Positions 35,410 through 44,013 of a DNA stretch of 64,000 nucleotides are shown here, one piece after another. Made by a program: the position numbers and the translations under genes. The stretch comes from Desulfobacteraceae bacterium (GTDB taxonomy: Bacteria > Desulfobacterota > Desulfobacteria > Desulfobacterales > Desulfobacteraceae). The notes under the pieces were generated by a model. It made no database searches. It was not told the DNA's origin and was given only the letters and a program-made list of their open reading frames with translations. The stretch lies in the NCBI GenBank assembly GCA_024225635.1, contig JAAEMK010000103.1, forward strand, positions 62,001-126,000. The letters are read 5' to 3'. Within the stretch, counting starts at the first letter, position 1; each line of letters opens with the position of its first letter.

Positions 35410-36936
35410 TTACTCCAGGACCAGAAGCCCGATATATTTGACATAGTTATGTTTCTCCTGAACGGGGGTGAGACTGAATCCCGCGTTCCGGGCCGTGGTG
35501 TAGACATCGATGCCCGAGGCTTCCATGGCCGGCCGTGCCCGGTCCGGGTGGCGGCAGATGCCGGTGTCCGGGCAGGCGGGGCAGACCGGGCAGGGCCCGG
35601 CCCCGAACACGAACGCCTTGTGAAATCCTGCCAGGAAGGCGGTTTTTTCAAGGTCGAGCAGCCGTTGGTGGAACTCCTTGCCCGGAGGCGCCCCCTGGAC
35701 CAGGATCGCCGTGGTGTAGGCGTCGAGCATGGCCCTGGTTTCCTCGTGGTCCACGGTCCGGGGCGGACATTGGAGGTTGTTGCCGAATCCGGCGCATCCG
35801 AACCGGCATTTCATCCTCACCCAAGGGGCCGTGACCACCCGGTCCGGGGAAAGGGGAACGGCCCTGTCAAATCCCAGGGTCAGGGCCGTGTCGCATAGGT
35901 CTTCCCGGCAGCTATTGAGGGTGCCGCTGCCCCGTGCCACCATGACGGAGGTGTCCGTGGCAAGATCAATGGTCTCCACAGGCGCCACCCCCATGGCGCC
36001 GAGCCAGGCTCCGATGGTGGCGGCCTCGTGGCAGGCGCCGTTAAAGGTGTTGAGCATCATGGTGATATCGTAGAGCGCCCCTTTCTGGGGGGATCTGCCG
36101 GAACGATCCGGAAAATAGTCGTGGATCACGAGCAGGCCGTCGGGCGCAAGCAGGGAGACGGCTCTCTGGAGGAGCTCTTTTGCCTCATCCGGGCCATAGG
36201 CGTGGAGAAAGTTGCTCATCACGATCAGGCCGAACCGCTGATCGAAGTCATGGCTCCTGAAGTCCCCTGACATGGGGGTGATCCTCTCCCAGGCGGTCTT
36301 GTCCGGATAGATTTCCCGGGCCGCATCGATCACCTCTTCAAGGTCAAAGAGCACGGCCTCCGTGGCCGGGCACCGTGTCAGGATGGCCCGGGCAAGGCTC
36401 CCCGCCCCGCCGCCCACGTCCAGGACCGGGCCGGTCACGGCCTCCTTGGCCACAAGGTCCGCAATCCCAGGGGCCTTCTGCTTCACCAGGGTGTCCATGG
36501 ATTTCACATAGCGGCGGTTGCGTTCCTTGTAGTCCGGCTCCTCGGCCGCCCTTCGCTCCCGGCGGGAGACCTTGTCGAAAAGGGTTGCCCAGTTGGGCGC
36601 CATGTATTGGCGGTAGAGGAAAAAATCACCCATGTATCCTTCCCTGTCCGGGACGAGAAAGAGGGAGGATACCTGGGCGTTGTACCAGTATTCCCCGTCC
36701 CGGCAGACAAGGGCCATACGGTCCATGGCCCTGAGGAGCCGGAGCAGCCCGGATTCCCGGCAATCCATGGCCGCGGCAAGTTGGGGCAGGGTGGATATGC
36801 CCCGGTCCAGGAACTTGAAGATTTCAAGCTCCAGGGCGGCAAACAGCACCTGGGAATACCAGTAGGCCGTGGAGAGATCTTCCAGGTACTGGAAATCGTC
36901 ATGGGCCGGGTCAGCGTTTTGGAAACCGTTATCCAT
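35410..36936 (-). CDS. O-methyltransferase fused to a DUF2284 metal-binding domain (BzaC candidate)
   Basis: Residues 1-100 form a winged-helix dimerisation domain and 100-345 a class I SAM methyltransferase of the O-methyltransferase-2 type, with the SAM motif VLDVGGGAGSLARAI (about residues 170-184) and 'SNFLHAYGPDEA'. Residues 360-508 are a DUF2284-like domain rich in cysteines (CRFGCAGFGNNLQCPP; CPVCPACPDTGIC), likely holding an iron-sulfur cluster. BzaC of anaerobes is a methyltransferase of this kind that converts 5-hydroxybenzimidazole to its methoxy form; the fusion with DUF2284 is a difference. It starts 3 bases after the symporter stop. Alternatives are other phenol or tetrapyrrole methyltransferases such as BchU relatives. 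Confidence 0.82.
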   Translation of the reverse strand: MDNGFQNADPAHDDFQYLEDLSTAYWYSQVLFAALELEIFKFLDRGISTLPQLAAAMDCRESGLLRLLRAMDRMALVCRDGEYWYNAQVSSLFLVPDREGYMGDFFLYRQYMAPNWATLFDKVSRRERRAAEEPDYKERNRRYVKSMDTLVKQKAPGIADLVAKEAVTGPVLDVGGGAGSLARAILTRCPATEAVLFDLEEVIDAAREIYPDKTAWERITPMSGDFRSHDFDQRFGLIVMSNFLHAYGPDEAKELLQRAVSLLAPDGLLVIHDYFPDRSGRSPQKGALYDITMMLNTFNGACHEAATIGAWLGAMGVAPVETIDLATDTSVMVARGSGTLNSCREDLCDTALTLGFDRAVPLSPDRVVTAPWVRMKCRFGCAGFGNNLQCPPRTVDHEETRAMLDAYTTAILVQGAPPGKEFHQRLLDLEKTAFLAGFHKAFVFGAGPCPVCPACPDTGICRHPDRARPAMEASGIDVYTTARNAGFSLTPVQEKHNYVKYIGLLVLE

Positions 36937-36939
36937 GGA

Positions 36940-38829
36940 TTATTTCCCCTTAATCACTGTGAGAATTTCGGTGTAGGCATGGGAGAGCTCCTGTTTTACC
37001 CGCTCCAGGCTGCCGTTTTGGGCTTCCGCCTCCAGCCACAGGGTGGCGTCGGTTTCTCCCCGGGTGACCGACACACAGGAGAGGATGTCCGGGTGGGTTA
37101 TCCGCCGGACCGATTCGAGTCCCGACGCCGACACCCAGTGATCTCCTGAGTCTTGAAGGCCTTTTACAAAGTTTTTCCACTCAAGGGTGCCCAGGATGTC
37201 GCAGCTCAGGTGGAGGATGGTCCGGTCGCCCAGGACGCGTTCCCGGATGGAGTCCATGATTTCCGGCTGTGCCGTTTCCATGGCCGGGGCCGGTTTTGTT
37301 CCGGCAATGTCCGAGGTCAATTCTTCCGCCTCCTTTTTAAAAAACAGGGCCAGCCGGACCCGGGAGGTGGGGGCCGTTGCAAGGGAGACGCCTACGAACA
37401 CAAGGCCGCTCAGGGCCATGGCCGGGATCACCCCGTGTCCCATGAGTGCCGGGTGGATGGACTCCAGGTAGGGTGGCGCCATGGGCGGCGTCTTTGCAAG
37501 ATCCATGATCACCAGGGCGGACTGGGCCATGAACCCGGTTACAAGGGAGGCCACGGCGCCTTGTCCCGTGGCCCGTTTCCAGTACAGCCCGCCCATGAGG
37601 GCAAAGAAGTAGGAGGCGCTGGCGATAAAGGTGGCGATGTGGATAGCGTCGATGATGGAGTCGATGAAGAAGGAACCCAGGGTGGCAAAGGCGATGATGA
37701 TCAGTACGCTGACCCGGTTGACCCGATGCATCTGCTTCATGGTGGCCCCGGGATGGAGGTAGCGCTGGAAGATGTCCCTGGAGACGCAGGAGGCCCCTGA
37801 GGTGGCAAAGGTGTCTGTGCAGGACATGGCGGCCGTGGCAAGACCCACGGCGCAGAGGGCCAGGGTGAACCCGGAGAAGTTGTGCTCCATTATAAAGGTG
37901 AGAAGGGCGGGCTCTGCCTTGGCCATTCCCATGGGAAATCCCGCCCCGGCAATGTCGGGATAGATGGTGTTGAGGCCCAGGGCCAGGAGGGCGCAGCCGG
38001 CAAACACCACGGCAACCAGGAAAGATCCCAGGATCATGCCGTTCCTGGCGCTTTTCTCATCCTTTGCCGCCCATACTTTCTGCCACTGGTCCTGTTCCGT
38101 GATCCAGCCGGGAATGATGGCCACCGAGAAGATCAGCACCATGGGGACGCCGATGGAGCAGGGGTTCCACCAGTTGCCGGGCATTGATGTCAACAGGGCG
38201 GAAACAGGCATGGCGGATATGGTGCCGGCACCGGCCGTCACCACGGCGGCCATGATGAGCACAAAGAGGGACAGGCAGAAAAACTGGATGATGTCCGTGG
38301 CGATCACGGCGGAGAGCCCGCCCATGGTGACGTAGATGGAGACGGCAAGGGCCACGATCAGGGCCGACACCAGGGGGGAGATGCCGTAGAAGGTCGACAG
38401 CACCATGGCAAAGCCTTTGATGTCAGCCACGGCAAAGAGGATCATCACAACTGTGATGATGACGGCCACGGGCAGCCGCAGATAACTGCCGTAGCGAAGC
38501 TCCAGTAGCTCGGGCTGGGTGATGGCCGGCAGGCCTTTTATCTTTTTGACAAACAGGCCGATGGCGAACAGGGCGATGATGTTGGGGGCCACAAACCCCC
38601 AGACAGATCCCATGCCCAGCAGCATGAAAAAACCGGTGACGCCCAGGAGGCCGCCGGCGGTGAGCCAGGAGGCCGCGGCCGAGCAACCGATGGAGAGCAC
38701 TCCGGCTTTTTTCCCGGCAAGCCAGAAGTCGGTCTGGGTTTGCTGACGTTTGTTGAAATACCATCCCACACTGATCAGAAGCGTGATGTAGGCGAGAAGC
38801 AGGCACAGAAACAGTTGATATGGGGTCAT
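36940..38829 (-). CDS. Sodium:solute symporter (SSS family) under a cobalamin riboswitch
   Basis: The 629-residue membrane protein has about 13 hydrophobic helices and matches the SSS family ('DFWLAGKKAG' in the first loop, 'ASWLTAGGLLGV', 'GGLSAVIATDIIQFF', and 'SCTDTFATSGASCVSRDIF'). A cytoplasmic tail of about 130 residues follows the last helix, which is not needed for transport and may be regulatory. ATG 38829 follows AGGAGGAG. It is the first gene after the riboswitch and is separated by only 3 bases from the methyltransferase gene. The substrate is unknown; context suggests a precursor or product of cobamide lower-ligand metabolism. Confidence 0.88.
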   Translation of the reverse strand: MTPYQLFLCLLLAYITLLISVGWYFNKRQQTQTDFWLAGKKAGVLSIGCSAAASWLTAGGLLGVTGFFMLLGMGSVWGFVAPNIIALFAIGLFVKKIKGLPAITQPELLELRYGSYLRLPVAVIITVVMILFAVADIKGFAMVLSTFYGISPLVSALIVALAVSIYVTMGGLSAVIATDIIQFFCLSLFVLIMAAVVTAGAGTISAMPVSALLTSMPGNWWNPCSIGVPMVLIFSVAIIPGWITEQDQWQKVWAAKDEKSARNGMILGSFLVAVVFAGCALLALGLNTIYPDIAGAGFPMGMAKAEPALLTFIMEHNFSGFTLALCAVGLATAAMSCTDTFATSGASCVSRDIFQRYLHPGATMKQMHRVNRVSVLIIIAFATLGSFFIDSIIDAIHIATFIASASYFFALMGGLYWKRATGQGAVASLVTGFMAQSALVIMDLAKTPPMAPPYLESIHPALMGHGVIPAMALSGLVFVGVSLATAPTSRVRLALFFKKEAEELTSDIAGTKPAPAMETAQPEIMDSIRERVLGDRTILHLSCDILGTLEWKNFVKGLQDSGDHWVSASGLESVRRITHPDILSCVSVTRGETDATLWLEAEAQNGSLERVKQELSHAYTEILTVIKGK

Positions 38830-38902
38830 ATCTCCTCCTGTCGGATGGTTGCCTTGGGGCGTGCGCCAGGGAACCTTTCCGAACGATCCAGGTGTGCCGG
38901 CA

Positions 38903-38943
38903 TAAAAAAATCCCCAGCCGACACGAAATCAGCCCGGGGATTT
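38903..38943 (-). terminator. Riboswitch-controlled intrinsic terminator
   Basis: On the minus strand AATCCCC (plus 38937-38943) pairs with GGGGATT (plus 38909-38915) and is followed by a T-run (plus A-run 38904-38910). It sits between the aptamer and the symporter start, the expected place for the expression platform of an OFF switch. Confidence 0.8.
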
Positions 38944-38964
38944 GCCATCTCTCCGAGAACGTCT

Positions 38965-39165
38965 GTTTACGCTTGTTCGGCAGGTATTCTGACTCGTGGA
39001 TCATCCTAATGGCCGCGTCTTCCCATGCTGCTTCGTCATTGTAACCTGCAGCACAGTGACCGGTTGCGGCGGTCGTCCTCACTTACAGCGGCGGGTCCGT
39101 CCCGGATTTACACCGGGTTCCCTGCGGGGGCCGGCGTTTTGCCGGACCATCGGCCTTCCTGGGGG
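38965..39165 (-). ncRNA. Cobalamin riboswitch
   Basis: The minus strand contains the conserved cobalamin aptamer blocks in order: GGGAACCCGGTG and AAATCCGGGACGGACCCGCC (plus 39075-39125 region), CGCTGTAAGTG, GTGCTGCAGG, TGGGAAGACGCGGCC, GATGATCCACGAG, and a B12-box-like TCAGAATACCTGCC near 38980-38994. A terminator follows. Binding of adenosylcobalamin would favour termination and shut off the symporter/methyltransferase/radical-SAM operon. Confidence 0.95.
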
Positions 39166-39231
39166 AAGGCGCCAAAAAGCTCCTTAATTGTTTAGGATAC
39201 CGGACATCTTTGTTGTCCAGACCGTACCTGG

Positions 39232-39261
39232 CTCATATCGCACCGGCCATGATTTTGTCAA
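39232..39261 (-). promoter_or_regulatory. Candidate promoter of the riboswitch operon
   Basis: On the minus strand TTGACA (plus 39256-39261), an 18-base spacer and TATGAG (plus 39232-39237) lie about 65 bases before the aptamer. Confidence 0.5.
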
Positions 39262-39345
39262 GCCGGAAAAGGCGGAACAGGAAATCTGGGACGATAGGGA
39301 ATCGGGGTTTTTCGGGGCCCGGGGACGGGGGATAGAAAAAATCGG

Positions 39346-39717
39346 CTACTGCTTGCCCGTTTCCACCACCATGAGCCCCACATAGTAGTGGCCGGCCGAT
39401 TGGTTCTCCGGGGTCTTTGTGATGTGCCTGATCTGGGTTTTCAGGTTTTCGGGGGGGACGGTCTTGTCGCTGGGCCAGTACTTGACATCCAGGATATCCC
39501 CGATGTTCAGGTGGCCCATGATATCGGATTTTTCCTGTACCAGCACGCACATGCCTTTTTTCGACCGGTCCCTGAGTTTGAACTGGTAGCAATAGGGCAT
39601 GCCGGCGATGGAAAGCTCAACGCTGTGGAACAGGTCAAGGTAACGCCTGTATGAGAGCCTCTGGTCGTGATCGCTCCCAGGATTTGAATTCTTTTTCATA
39701 ACGGTTTTGTCATGCAA
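39346..39717 (-). CDS. PilZ-domain protein
   Basis: The 123-residue protein looks like a single PilZ domain, a cyclic-di-GMP receptor fold: 'RLSYRRYLDLF' near residue 20 resembles the RxxxR motif, and 'DRSKKGM' near residue 50 the D/N-x-S-x-x-G motif. The match is moderate because the arginine spacing is not perfect. A start at the inner ATG (39699, MKKNSN) is also possible. It lies upstream of the riboswitch operon but has no terminator that I could see between them. A diguanylate cyclase is encoded at 46520. Confidence 0.65.
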   Translation of the reverse strand: MHDKTVMKKNSNPGSDHDQRLSYRRYLDLFHSVELSIAGMPYCYQFKLRDRSKKGMCVLVQEKSDIMGHLNIGDILDVKYWPSDKTVPPENLKTQIRHITKTPENQSAGHYYVGLMVVETGKQ

Positions 39718-39919
39718 CGGATTTGAGTTGATCGCCTGAAGTCCTTTTCCCGGAAATTAACATCAGTGACAATGGTTTATACCCTCTTTTTTACTATATA
39801 AAAAAAAGGGCCGTGTCAATCTCAAAACCCTTGCCTGGTGTATTGGTTGGGTCGGCGCTCTGTTTATTCTTTCCGGAATATGCTAAAAGGCAGGCAATTA
39901 TCAACCATCAGGAGGGAGA

Positions 39920-40594
39920 ATGGCACAACACGATTCAAGGCTTGACAGGCTGGGACAACTTTATGACCTTTATGACGCTTTTATGGCAAAGAACGATCTC
40001 GTCTGCCATAAGGGGTGCGCCAGCTGCTGCACCTGCAACGTCACCCTCACTTCCCTGGAGCTTGATTATATCACGGCATCCCTTGGCCCGGAAAAGGGTG
40101 CGTCACTCATGGAACGGGTGGAAAACAACCTTGCAGAAAAACGGTTCCAGCCACAGACCACCATTAACGGTTTTGCCCGGCTCTGCATGGAGGGCCGTGA
40201 GATCCCCGAGGAGGAGAACGATCCCGCCTGGGGCGCCTGTCCCCTGCTGCAGGACAATATCTGCACCATCTACCCGGTACGGCCCTTCGGGTGCAGAAGC
40301 CTTGTCTCCCAGGAGGATTGCAGCCGTGTGGGGGCGGCAACCCTTTCACCCCTGGTGTTGACCGTCAATAACCTTTTCATGCAGTACATCGAGCAGATGG
40401 ATTGTCACGGGATTTCGGGCAACCTGTCGGACATGATCCTGGGTGCTTCGCCTGATTTCCGGTTCACCGGTCTTGTCACCATTGACAACCAGGCGGCCAA
40501 GGGGCTCATGGTACCCCCGGAGCACAGGGAACAGGTGGCGTCCCTGTTACAGGATATGGCCGGGATCTGTAACGCACGACGGGGTCAGGCTTAG
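39920..40594 (+). CDS. YkgJ-family Cys-cluster (metal-binding) protein
   Basis: The 224-residue third YkgJ-type protein has CHKGCASCCTC (about residues 29-39) and a second block CPLLQDNICTIYPVRPFGCR (about 98-117). ATG 39920 follows AGGAGGGAG, a strong site. The stop codon and last residues lie inside a REP-like repeat that starts at 40581, so the C-terminus was probably altered when the repeat inserted. Function unknown. Confidence 0.85.
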   Translation: MAQHDSRLDRLGQLYDLYDAFMAKNDLVCHKGCASCCTCNVTLTSLELDYITASLGPEKGASLMERVENNLAEKRFQPQTTINGFARLCMEGREIPEEENDPAWGACPLLQDNICTIYPVRPFGCRSLVSQEDCSRVGAATLSPLVLTVNNLFMQYIEQMDCHGISGNLSDMILGASPDFRFTGLVTIDNQAAKGLMVPPEHREQVASLLQDMAGICNARRGQA

Positions 40595-40711
40595 CCTCGT
40601 ATGACGGGGTCAGGCTTAGCTTATTTATCAATATTTTACGCATCTACTGATAATAAGGTAAAATAAGCTAAGCCTGACCCCATTGATGGCCAATAAGCTA
40701 AGCCTGACCCC
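40581..40711. repeat. REP-like repeat cluster (GGGGTCAGGCTTAGCTTA family), four copies
   Basis: Two plus-oriented copies (40581-40595, truncated, and 40606-40623) face two minus-oriented copies (40664-40681 and 40694-40711). The 18-base unit is GGGGTCAGGCTTAGCTTA. The same unit with one base change (CAGAC) occurs at 59784-59889. Facing pairs make large hairpins of the kind mobilised by REP-associated tyrosine transposases; no such transposase gene is in the window. The cluster lies between the converging YkgJ and cheB genes and may also act as a terminator. Confidence 0.88.
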
Positions 40712-40727
40712 GGTATGGTGGTAGAGG

Positions 40728-41774
<1,047 letters not shown>

Positions 41775-41794
41775 TCACCTCCCTGCCGGGGCCG

Positions 41795-42235
41795 TTATTC
41801 AATGGTTGAAAGGGCGGCCAGCATGCCTTCCGTGGTGACAACCACCAGATGGCCCGGGAATATCCTGTGATCCAGGGTGTTCTTTATCCGGGGCACACCC
41901 AGGTCGACCACGGCGTCGGGGTTGACCTGGCTGAAGCAGTTGCCGGCGATCATGTTCAGCGCTTCCTGGAGCGTCCCCTCAAGGTCTTTGGTGGCAAGGG
42001 AGTCCCTGTCCTCTCCCATGAAATTTTCGGCCATGGCATACAGAAGGGCTTCCTGGGCGACAAGGGCCATGGTGCCGGTGAATGCCCCGGTAAAGTCGAT
42101 GGTGCAGGCATGGAGTGGCCCTGACCCGAGCACCTCCTCCACCTTGGATCCTTCCTGTTCTTCCAGGGGGAGGAAGAACATGGTTTCCATCACTTCAGAA
42201 ATCGAAGTCATCATTGTCGGTGTCAACGTCTTCAT
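41795..42235 (-). CDS. cheX: CheX-like chemotaxis phosphatase
   Basis: The 146-residue protein has the CheC/CheX/FliY signature 'EALNMIAGNC' (about residues 92-101), where Glu and Asn act on phospho-CheY. Such proteins dephosphorylate CheY-P and dimerise. ATG 42235 with GGAGAG was chosen over a TTG four codons upstream. Its start overlaps the 3' end of the CheY gene by 41 bases, which strongly suggests functional and translational coupling with its presumed substrate. Confidence 0.83.
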   Translation of the reverse strand: MKTLTPTMMTSISEVMETMFFLPLEEQEGSKVEEVLGSGPLHACTIDFTGAFTGTMALVAQEALLYAMAENFMGEDRDSLATKDLEGTLQEALNMIAGNCFSQVNPDAVVDLGVPRIKNTLDHRIFPGHLVVVTTEGMLAALSTIE

Positions 42236-42614
42236 CGCTCTCTCCAAGAATAGAGGTTATCATGTCCCTGACCTGTTCCGGGGTAAAGGGCTTTTTGATG
42301 TAACCGGCCGCCCCGGATTCCATGAACTGGTCGATGCGTTGCCTGCTGCCTTCGGTGGTGATCACCACCACGGGGATGGTCCGGAAAAGCTCGTCCTGTT
42401 TCATTGCCTGGAGGAGCGCCAGCCCGTTCATCTCCGGCATGGTATAGTCGGTGATCACGATGTCCAGCCAGTTTGTCTGAAGCCTTTCCAGGGCTTCAAG
42501 GCCGTTGGCCGCCTCATGAAAGTCGGAACCGCCGTACCCCGCGGCCCTGAAGGTCTTTTTGATCACGGATCGCATGGGCTTGGAATCATCCACTATCAAT
42601 ATTGAAAATGCCAT
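42195..42614 (-). CDS. cheY: CheY-like single-domain response regulator
   Basis: The 139-residue receiver protein has VDDSKPMRS at the start, phosphoacceptor Asp in 'VITDYTMPEMNG' (about residue 57), and Lys in 'YIKKPFTPEQ' (about 109). An acidic tail (DEDVDTDNDDFDF) follows the domain. ATG 42614 gives the standard start; two upstream in-frame codons are possible. It lies between the HDOD gene and cheX and overlaps the latter. Confidence 0.92.
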   Translation of the reverse strand: MAFSILIVDDSKPMRSVIKKTFRAAGYGGSDFHEAANGLEALERLQTNWLDIVITDYTMPEMNGLALLQAMKQDELFRTIPVVVITTEGSRQRIDQFMESGAAGYIKKPFTPEQVRDMITSILGESDEDVDTDNDDFDF

Positions 42615-42656
42615 AATCATCACCCGGGGGGAATTTACGTTTCTGTTGTAAGAATG

Positions 42657-43505
42657 TTATACGATCTGCAGAAGCCCTTCGACCTGTTCCATGGTCTGGG
42701 TGAACTCTGCGATGATTTTCATGATATCGTCGGAAGCCAGTCCCATGTTTTCCACCACCTGGTCGTGGAAACGGTAGGCAAGGCCGTCCGCCCCCGTTCC
42801 CATGCCCGTCATCATGCAGATGCAGTCGCTCAGGTAGACGATGGCGATGTCGGGGTCCTGCTGCATTGACGGGTCCGAGAGGTGATGGTGGCGGATGATC
42901 TTGACCATCCGCGGACTGAACTTCCACATTTTCATGATCATGGCCCCAAGTTCGGCATGGTCGATCCCGATCACCTTTTTTTCCGCCTCCCTGAAGCTGT
43001 ATCCCTCGTCCCTGACAAGGGCGGTGATCTTTTCACGGGAGGAGGCGATGAAACGGTCGAGCACGGTTTTGCCGATATCCTTTAACAGGGCTGCCGTGAA
43101 GATGGTGTTCCGGTGGTCCGGGCAGAGTTTCTTTGCCAGTTCCTTGGCGATCAGGGCCGAGGAGACCGAGGATTTCCAGATCATCCCCTGCTTCTGCTCA
43201 TACCCTTTCTGGGGTTTTGCAAAGGCCTGGGAGCCTGCCTTGAGCATCACAAGCTCCAGGATCTGGTCCAGGCCGAGGATGGAGACAGCGTCCCTGATCG
43301 ATTCGATGGGGGTGGGAAGGCCGAAATAGGCGGAGTTGCAGGTACGAAGAATGTTGGCCGTCATGGCTGGATCGTACTGGACGATATTTGCGATATCCTC
43401 CATGGAACAGCCGGGCTCGTCCACCGCCTCCATGATCTGGTTTACCACCGACGACATGGGCGTGAGCTGGCGGATCTCTTTTATCAGTTCCTGGATCGGT
43501 GTCAA
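42657..43505 (-). CDS. HDOD-domain protein
   Basis: The 282-residue protein is a HDOD domain: the pattern 'LTPMSSVVNQIMEAVDEPGCS' then 'IVQYDPAMTANILRTCNSAYFG' is diagnostic. Later 'LLKDIGK' and 'IIRHHH' are remnants of the HD metal site. HDOD proteins occur in signalling operons and are thought to act as scaffolds for two-component and cyclic-di-GMP pathways; no catalytic activity is established. It starts with TTG overlapping the cheD stop, with GGAGGT upstream, so it is translated together with cheD. Confidence 0.92.
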   Translation of the reverse strand: MTPIQELIKEIRQLTPMSSVVNQIMEAVDEPGCSMEDIANIVQYDPAMTANILRTCNSAYFGLPTPIESIRDAVSILGLDQILELVMLKAGSQAFAKPQKGYEQKQGMIWKSSVSSALIAKELAKKLCPDHRNTIFTAALLKDIGKTVLDRFIASSREKITALVRDEGYSFREAEKKVIGIDHAELGAMIMKMWKFSPRMVKIIRHHHLSDPSMQQDPDIAIVYLSDCICMMTGMGTGADGLAYRFHDQVVENMGLASDDIMKIIAEFTQTMEQVEGLLQIV

Positions 43506-43981
43506 AGCTTCACCTCCTTTTCTCCGGAGGTTTTGAGGTAGATATCTCCTGTTTTGATCTCCAGCCTCACCGTCCTGTTGACGTTTCCCCCGACATCCTC
43601 GTGGTCAATCAGGACGTTGTTTTTGAAAAAGATCTTTTTCAAGGCCATGTGGTTGCGTTTGCCGATGTTGAAGAATCCCTTCTGGTCCAGGATCTGGGCG
43701 CCGCCAAACACGGATACCTTCATGCGTTTCTTGATTGCGTCAAACTTGTACGCCTGCTTGAAAAGCCTTGGAATGCCCGTGTCCGCAAACATGAAGGGTC
43801 TGTTGGCGGCCTTTTCCTTGTCAAGGGAGGATTCCGGAAGCATGTAGTGGAGAATGCCTCCCACCCCGGCAACGGGATCAAACAGCACAAGGCCGATGCA
43901 GGAACCCAGGGAGTAGGTGACAACCTCGTCCCCGGGGTTGTTGCTCACCCTCATGTCAGAAACACCCACGATGATTTTCAC
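43502..43981 (-). CDS. cheD: Chemoreceptor glutamine deamidase CheD
   Basis: CheD deamidates receptor glutamines and is a partner of CheC/CheX. The 159-residue protein has the catalytic Cys in 'YSLGSCIGLVLFDP' (about residue 28) and His in 'GGILHYMLPES', followed by 'KVSVFGGAQIL'. It follows cheA by 32 bases and overlaps the HDOD gene. Its presence beside cheX suggests the Bacillus-type adaptation branch. Confidence 0.93.
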   Translation of the reverse strand: MKIIVGVSDMRVSNNPGDEVVTYSLGSCIGLVLFDPVAGVGGILHYMLPESSLDKEKAANRPFMFADTGIPRLFKQAYKFDAIKKRMKVSVFGGAQILDQKGFFNIGKRNHMALKKIFFKNNVLIDHEDVGGNVNRTVRLEIKTGDIYLKTSGEKEVKL

Positions 43982-44013
43982 AGGATCACCTTTGGTTATG
44001 TATGGTCCTGGGA

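Noticed and set aside
32594-36936. Bacteriochlorophyll-type (BchE/BchU) pathway
   Set aside because: The enzyme families are similar, but no other tetrapyrrole or photosynthesis genes are present and the cobalamin riboswitch fits cobamide metabolism better. It remains a weaker alternative.
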